From Methylobacterium oryzae (GTDB lineage: Bacteria > Pseudomonadota > Alphaproteobacteria > Rhizobiales > Beijerinckiaceae): a stretch of DNA of 64,000 bases. A program made the translations under genes and the position numbers. A model generated the notes under the pieces. It made no database searches and was not told the origin of the DNA. It saw only the letters and a program-made list of their open reading frames with translations. The stretch spans positions 2,675,001 to 2,739,000 of the forward strand of contig NZ_CP090349.1 in the NCBI RefSeq assembly GCF_021398735.1, written 5' to 3'. Of this stretch, positions 59,676 through 64,000 are shown piece by piece (the first letter of the stretch is position 1; every line of letters begins with the position of its first letter).

Positions 59676-59917
59676 CCCGGCTCTCGGATCTCGAGGACGA
59701 TCCCGCCTTCCAAGAGGCCGTCCTCGCCGTTCGGGGCGCGGCCAGCACCCTGAGCGGCCGGGCCGTGACCGTCGAGGAGGCCCGGTTCCTCGTCGGCATC
59801 GCCCTGACGACCTTCGCGCATGCCGGCGGTCTCGAGGAGCCCAGCCGCAGCCGGCTGGCCCGTTTCTCGGCGCGCATCGGGCCGGGCACCGTCGTCGAGA
59901 CGCTGACCAAGCACTGA
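59672..59917 (+). CDS. Small hypothetical protein
   Basis: 81 residues, acidic and helical (LSDLEDDPAFQEAVLAVRGA, then EEARFLVGIALTTFAHAGG). Soluble, without cysteines. Translationally coupled to the 45-residue gene. Family not recognised; a GTG two codons earlier is possible. Confidence 0.55.
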   Translation: MTRLSDLEDDPAFQEAVLAVRGAASTLSGRAVTVEEARFLVGIALTTFAHAGGLEEPSRSRLARFSARIGPGTVVETLTKH

Positions 59918-59953
59918 GCGTGGGCGCCGGGGGGTGCGGGCCGGCGCCCCGGC

Positions 59954-60271
59954 CTATCCGGCCTCCGCCATGGCCGCCCGCAGAACCCGGAGGAGGTCCG
60001 CCATGACCGCCTCCCGGTCCGGATCGCGCGCCGCGAGGCGGAGCCCCGCGGCGACGTGCTGGTCGATGATCAGGAGGCCGACCTCGCGCAATGCCGCGGT
60101 GGCGGCCCGGATCTGCTGGATCTCGTCGAGGCAGTGCCTGTCGGCCTCGACCATCGCCCGCAATCCTCGAACCTGACCCTCGATCCGCGCCAGTCGCCGG
60201 ACCAGCGGGGCGCGCTCCGCGTCGGTCCGGGCGAGGCAGACACGACCGTCGACGAGCGTGCCGCGTGTCAC
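59954..60271 (-). CDS. FrmR/CsoR-type (DUF156) regulator
   Basis: 105 residues. LVRRLARIEGQVRGLRAMVE and ADRHCLDEIQQIRAATAAL are the family's DNA-binding and ligand helices. It has the Cys in HCLDE and the His in DQHV. The second Cys of copper-sensing CsoR (HVxxC) is a Gly here, so it resembles the FrmR or RcnR side, where Cys and His bind formaldehyde or nickel. It follows the manganese catalase gene by 88 bp and is probably co-transcribed. The start is uncertain, since GTG at 60271 has AGGA nearby. Confidence 0.8.
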   Translation of the reverse strand: MTRGTLVDGRVCLARTDAERAPLVRRLARIEGQVRGLRAMVEADRHCLDEIQQIRAATAALREVGLLIIDQHVAAGLRLAARDPDREAVMADLLRVLRAAMAEAG

Positions 60272-60359
60272 CGTCCTGCGAGCCACCTGTTCCCGTCCGC
60301 GCGCGGGTCGTGGCGCACCGGAGCGCCGCGACCTCGGGTGAGCCGTCCCGGCCGGCGGA

Positions 60360-61217
60360 TCAGCCGATCTGCTGGCTCTCGGCACCGCTGTCGGGCCGAG
60401 CCGGGCCGAGCACCGGCTCCTCGCCCATCGGCTGGTTCTGGACGACGCTGAACTCGCCCTTGCCGTCGAGCGACGGGCCCTGGGTCCAGCGCCCGGCCGG
60501 CGGCGGCGAACCGTCCGCCGACGTCGAGAAGAAGTTGTAGTTGAACTTCTGGTTCTCCTTCTCCTGCGGGAAGGAGTTCGGGATCGGCAGCGTTCCGGCG
60601 TGGCCGCCGAGTTCCTCGATCACCGCCAGCCATTGCTGCTGGTGCATCGTGTCCCGGGCGATGAGGAAGCTCCACATGTCGCGCATGCCCGCATCGTTGG
60701 TGGCGTTGTAGAGCCGCACCGCCAGGACGCGCCCGGTGCTCTCGGCGGCGACGTTGCAGTACATGTCGGCCGCGATGTTGCCGCTGGCGTAGATGTGGCT
60801 CATGTCGAAGGACTGGCCGTCGGAATTACCCGGGAAGGCGGCCATGCCGGTCGACAGCAGCGTCTTGTGCAGCATGCCCTCGGCGATGTGGCGCGGGTTC
60901 TCGCCGCCCATCACGGCACCGACGATCGCGTCGGCCGCCCCGGCCTCCTGGACCTTGGTAGGGGCGTTCTCGAGGTTCAGCGCCACCGCAGTCGCGAGCA
61001 TCTCGATATGGCCGATCTCCTCGGTGGCCGTATTGAGCAGCATGTCGCGGTACTTGGTCGTCGGGGCGCGGTTCCCCCAGGCCTGGAAGAAGTACTGGAA
61101 GGCGACCCGGATCTCGCCCTCGATGCCGCCAATCGCCTGCTGGAGCATGCGGGCGTAGATCGGGTCGGGGCTGTCGACCTTGACCGGGTACTGAAGCCGC
61201 TTGTCGTGATAGTACAT
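60360..61217 (-). CDS. Manganese catalase
   Basis: 285 residues. The four-helix ferritin-like core holds GGIEGEIRVAFQYFFQAWGN, TATEEIGHIEMLATAVALNL and AESTGRVLAVRLYNATNDAG, then IARDTMHQQQWLAVIEELGG; the Glu and His ligands of the di-manganese site are present. It removes hydrogen peroxide without heme. The C-terminal 60 residues are a Pro/Gly-rich tail. GAGGGACAGACATC precedes the ATG at 61217. The sigma factor at 58623 could control it, but no matching promoter was seen. Confidence 0.92.
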   Translation of the reverse strand: MYYHDKRLQYPVKVDSPDPIYARMLQQAIGGIEGEIRVAFQYFFQAWGNRAPTTKYRDMLLNTATEEIGHIEMLATAVALNLENAPTKVQEAGAADAIVGAVMGGENPRHIAEGMLHKTLLSTGMAAFPGNSDGQSFDMSHIYASGNIAADMYCNVAAESTGRVLAVRLYNATNDAGMRDMWSFLIARDTMHQQQWLAVIEELGGHAGTLPIPNSFPQEKENQKFNYNFFSTSADGSPPPAGRWTQGPSLDGKGEFSVVQNQPMGEEPVLGPARPDSGAESQQIG

Positions 61218-61639
61218 GATGTCTGTCCCTCGCGAGAGGCACGGCGTGCTCAAGCCCACCGTACGATCGGCCGTCGGCCCGGTACTCCGTGGGAGCATCG
61301 CGCCTCGCACCCTGTCCAACCCCGCCTCGGGACCACGGTTCGATCTTTCGCGAATTTTATAACGATCAATATTTGACCGAACGAATTTTCCCGCGTCGCC
61401 CCAGGGTATTGTCGTGAAAATCCACGATCAGGGCCGCGCCTAACCGGCCAAAATTACACAATGTAAGTTAAGGGCGCCTCACCCATGTTAAGGGGGCGCC
61501 GCGAATGACCGGATCAGCGGCCCCTTTCTCTGCCCGCGATGCGCCGCGTGAGGGCGCTCGGTGGTCGGACAGGGGACAGCTCTCTCGGGATCGCCGGGCG
61601 CGCGCGGCGCGGCCGCGGAACGCGCCGCTCTACGGGCGC
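61218..61639 (+). other. Intergenic region upstream of the catalase gene
   Basis: 422 bp. 61350-61390 is AT-rich (ATTTTATAACGATCAATATTT) and likely holds the catalase promoter. A short repeat, GTTAAGGGCGCC and GTTAAGGGGGCGCC, lies at 61467-61500. No gene seen. Confidence 0.45.
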
Positions 61640-61921
61640 CTACAGGAGCCCGGTGCGCCGGGCGAGCATGATCCCGAAGGCGAGGCAGGCGGCGAGGCTG
61701 ACGGCCAGCATGGCGACGTTGGTCCAGAACCGGACCGGCCGGCTGGACCCGTCGATCCCGCTCGCCCGCAGCCGCACCCACGGCACGTAGAGGTAGAGGG
61801 CGATCAGCGTCAGGATCAGGAACGCGAAGGTGGCGACCCGCCCGGTGATCAGGGCCGCGCCGGCCAGGACCGCCCATCCGATGACGAGGCCCAGCATGGT
61901 GAACAGGGCTGTCGAGTTCAC
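61640..61921 (-). CDS. Small membrane protein
   Basis: 93 residues from GTG. Three hydrophobic helices (LFTMLGLVIGWAVLAGAALI, FAFLILTLIALYLYVPW and NVAMLAVSLAACLAFGIML). AGGGGACG lies before the start. No family recognised; the convergent small genes and regular codon use support it. Confidence 0.6.
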   Translation of the reverse strand: MNSTALFTMLGLVIGWAVLAGAALITGRVATFAFLILTLIALYLYVPWVRLRASGIDGSSRPVRFWTNVAMLAVSLAACLAFGIMLARRTGLL

Positions 61922-62044
61922 GTCCGCGCGTCCCCTTCAGCGGATGGTGTCGGCCGGGCAGCCGACGCGATCCTCAGTCTGCGACGGGTTCCGCTAGGGA
62001 ACCGTTAGCATCGTCCGAACTGATTGCGAGATCGGGAAGGTTTC

Positions 62045-62119
62045 TGGTGCTGCGAGAGAGGATTGAACTCTCGACCTCTTCATTACCAATGAAGTGCTCT
62101 ACCACTGAGCTACCGCAGC
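62045..62119 (-). tRNA. tRNA-Thr (GGT)
   Basis: Folds as a full tRNA. The acceptor stem is GCTGCGG with TCGCAGC, and the anticodon stem CTTCA/TGAAG frames the loop TTGGTAA with anticodon GGT, read as Thr (ACC). The 3' CCA is encoded at 62045-62047, discriminator A. Confidence 0.95.
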
Positions 62120-62221
62120 AGGTGACCGGGGCGCTCCCGCGAGGGCGTCTCCGTCCGGCCGAGTGGGGCCATAACGGATCGCCGCCGGGTTGGCAACGCC
62201 GTGTTGCGCTTCCGCGCCGTT

Positions 62222-62656
62222 TTAGGTGCGCGATGCGGCCCGGATCAGGGCGGCGAGCCCGGGCTCGGACACGGCCTCGGCGGCGTCCGACGGGGTAAAC
62301 CATCGGAGTTCCCGCTGGCGCGCCTCCGGGAAATGCTTGAGCTGCTTGCGCACCTCCAGCGGAAACACCTTCACCTGGCACAGGACGGTGTCGAGGTTCC
62401 TCAGACGCTTCTGGTAGAGGTACAGCCCGATCGGCCGCTTGCCGACCGCACCGCGCAGGCCGGCCTCCTCGTAGGCCTCCCGCGCGGCCGCCTCGAACGG
62501 CTTGCGACCCTTCATCGGCCATCCCTTGGGGATGACCCAGCGGCGGCTCTCCCGGGAGGTCACCAGCAGGATCTTGGTCTTGCCGTCCCGCCCGTGCCGG
62601 AACGGCAGGGCCCCGACCTGCCGCCGCGGCTCGCCGTCCTCCTCGAGGACGGTCAC
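62222..62656 (-). CDS. Nudix hydrolase
   Basis: 144 residues from GTG. The Nudix box is PKGWPMKGRKPFEAAAREAY with EEAGL, keeping the REAYEEAG core for metal binding. Related enzymes cleave diphosphoinositol polyphosphates or nucleotide diphosphates; the substrate here is open. Next to the tRNA gene; no operon partner. Confidence 0.85.
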   Translation of the reverse strand: MTVLEEDGEPRRQVGALPFRHGRDGKTKILLVTSRESRRWVIPKGWPMKGRKPFEAAAREAYEEAGLRGAVGKRPIGLYLYQKRLRNLDTVLCQVKVFPLEVRKQLKHFPEARQRELRWFTPSDAAEAVSEPGLAALIRAASRT

Positions 62657-62882
62657 GGGCGCACCCGGCGACGTGGGACGCCCCTCCGATCCGACCGGAT
62701 CGACGGCGCGCGCGGGCTGTGAGCGGGCTGGGGGATGATCGGATCCTCGGTCGGCAGCTCACGACAAGCTACACGGCGCGCCGGCTCATTCAACTTGCAA
62801 TAGTCGAACGCCCCGGCATGTTCGTGACCCCGCGGCGCTCCTGTCATCTCGCGCTCGGACGGCCGGCGCGCCGTGAAACCGG

Positions 62883-64000
62883 TCACCCGATCCGACGAAC
62901 CGGCCGCTCACCCGAGCCGGAAGGCGGCAGCGCCGCGGACGCCATCCCGGCCGAGACCGGGTCGGCACCGGCCGCCTTCGAGGCGCTCGCCTTCGCCGGA
63001 AGGACGGTCGGGATCGGGCCGGTGGAGGTCGACGCCGCGGACGCGACCGAGGCCGAGGACGCGGCCTGGGCCGACGCGGAGGTCGACGCGGGTGTCGGCG
63101 ACGGGACCGGAGCAGTCGCGGCGGCGGGGGACACGGTCGGAGGCGACACGGGGACCGATGAGGCGAGCGGTCTGGCGCCCGGCGCCGCGGCGTTCGGGGC
63201 CGCCGGCACGAGGGCCGGGCCGGCGGCGTCCGCCTCCGGCTCCACCGCGGGCGCGGCACCGAGCGTGTTCGGGGGCTCGCGCCACGCGAAGGCGTCGAGG
63301 CGCCCGGTCACCGGCGAGACCGGCGCCCAGGTATCGGTGGCGATGCCGTCGGCGATCCACACGCGGTCGCGCGGGGCGCGGGCGGCCCGGGCCAGCCACT
63401 CGCGGGCCTGACCGGAAGCGGCCCCGTGCTCGGCCTCCTCGATGGCCGCCATCATCAGGCAGGCCCGGGCGGTCGGACGGTCGGAGAGCAGGGGCTTCAC
63501 GGCCTCGCGGGCCCGCTTGTAGTCCCGCGCGTCGAGGGCGGCCTGGCCCAGGGCGAGGCGGGATTCGGGGTCCCAGACCGACAGCTTCGCCAGGACTTCG
63601 GCGCGGGCGAGGCGGTCGCGGACCGAATCGCCGGGACGCAGGCCCAGATAGACCTTCGCGAGGTCGGGATGGGGATTGGCCTTCCAGGCCGCCTCGACGA
63701 TCCGGGCGGCCTTCTTGACGTCGCCGCGACGGGCGAGGAGGCGGCCGGCGATGCAGGCCGCCGGCACGAGGTCGGGGGCGAGCTTGACCGCCTGCAGGGC
63801 CCGCTCCGCGGCGATTTCCGGCTCGCCGGCCTCGCGCTCGCCGGCGATGGCGGTGAGGAGCACCGCCCGCTGGCGTCGGGCCGCGGCCTTGTCGATCAGT
63901 CCGAGGGACGAGCGGCGCTCGATCGTCTCCAGGGCGGCTGCCCAGTCGCCGTCGGCGCTCTGCGCCTCCAGAAGGGCCTCGTTGGCCCAGGTCACGCTCG
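62883..64000 (-). CDS. hemY: HemY-family heme biosynthesis protein, C-terminal part (cut by window edge)
   Basis: The C-terminal 370 or so residues are visible, and the start lies beyond 64000. TPR-like helical pairs (LLEAQSADGDWAAALETIER, and LARAEVLAKLSVWDPESRL) run through the first 200 residues. RDRVWIADGIATDTWAPVSP is the conserved HemY end. A long Ala/Pro/Ser linker of about 120 residues follows. Alphaproteobacterial HemY is an inner-membrane TPR protein linked to heme biosynthesis. Confidence 0.85.
   Translation of the reverse strand, partial: SVTWANEALLEAQSADGDWAAALETIERRSSLGLIDKAAARRQRAVLLTAIAGEREAGEPEIAAERALQAVKLAPDLVPAACIAGRLLARRGDVKKAARIVEAAWKANPHPDLAKVYLGLRPGDSVRDRLARAEVLAKLSVWDPESRLALGQAALDARDYKRAREAVKPLLSDRPTARACLMMAAIEEAEHGAASGQAREWLARAARAPRDRVWIADGIATDTWAPVSPVTGRLDAFAWREPPNTLGAAPAVEPEADAAGPALVPAAPNAAAPGARPLASSVPVSPPTVSPAAATAPVPSPTPASTSASAQAASSASVASAASTSTGPIPTVLPAKASASKAAGADPVSAGMASAALPPSGSGERPVRRIG

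Noticed and set aside
1..64000. CRISPR array or rRNA operon
   Set aside because: No regular repeat-spacer series and no conserved rRNA segment were found. The tandem repeats at 24539 and 46371 are too short and have no spacers.

Overview
The window is GC-rich DNA from what looks like an aerobic alphaproteobacterium of the Hyphomicrobiales, most likely Methylobacterium or a close relative. This is inferred from the mix of many single-gene regulators, an HWE kinase, a NepR/EcfG-like sigma factor, universal stress (Usp) and BON proteins, a manganese catalase and a HemY gene. No rRNA or species marker is present, so the genus is a judgement.

0-12.1 kb is a stress and redox island. It holds acetate kinase (cut by the left edge), phosphoketolase, two BON proteins, three intact Usp genes and one broken one, a small cytochrome c, a Cys/His-rich secreted protein, a receiver-like protein, an Nramp-type transporter, a two-helix potassium channel and several small proteins. 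Seven 14-bp FNR/FixK-like sites (TTGA-N6-TCAA or one-base variants) lie 56-72 bp before the first gene of eight transcription units. The island therefore reads as one oxygen-responsive regulon.

12.1-18.9 kb is a decayed, acquired-looking segment. It has a possible HUH Rep-like gene, an unknown gene, an ArdC-type antirestriction gene, an HD-domain (RelA/SpoT-like) hydrolase, small coupled genes, a fragment of an AlgX/AlgJ-type gene and long stretches without genes.

18.9-32.1 kb carries a Kef-type antiporter, a YeiB/DUF1624-like membrane protein, a divergent AraC regulator and short-chain dehydrogenase, a large PAS hybrid kinase, and a three-gene unit. That unit joins a VirG-like regulator, a di-heme cytochrome c peroxidase and a VirA-like (DAHL) kinase.

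32.4-39.8 kb looks like a small specialised-metabolism or detoxification cluster: two UGT-type glycosyltransferases, an MFS exporter, an alpha/beta hydrolase and a cytochrome P450. A 14-bp operator-like sequence precedes two of its units.

40-50 kb has a secreted peptide coupled to a class III cyclase, an ABC-F protein, an ECF41 sigma operon with a textbook ECF41 promoter, a deformylase-like protein lacking metal ligands, an FkbM methyltransferase, an HWE kinase with its receiver, an HhH protein and a KpsE-like protein.

50-64 kb has a hybrid kinase, an HD-GYP regulator, three TadE/TadG-like pilus genes, small secreted and membrane proteins, a sigma factor with a NepR-like N-terminus, a manganese catalase with an FrmR/CsoR-type regulator, tRNA-Thr, a Nudix hydrolase and the end of hemY (cut by the right edge).
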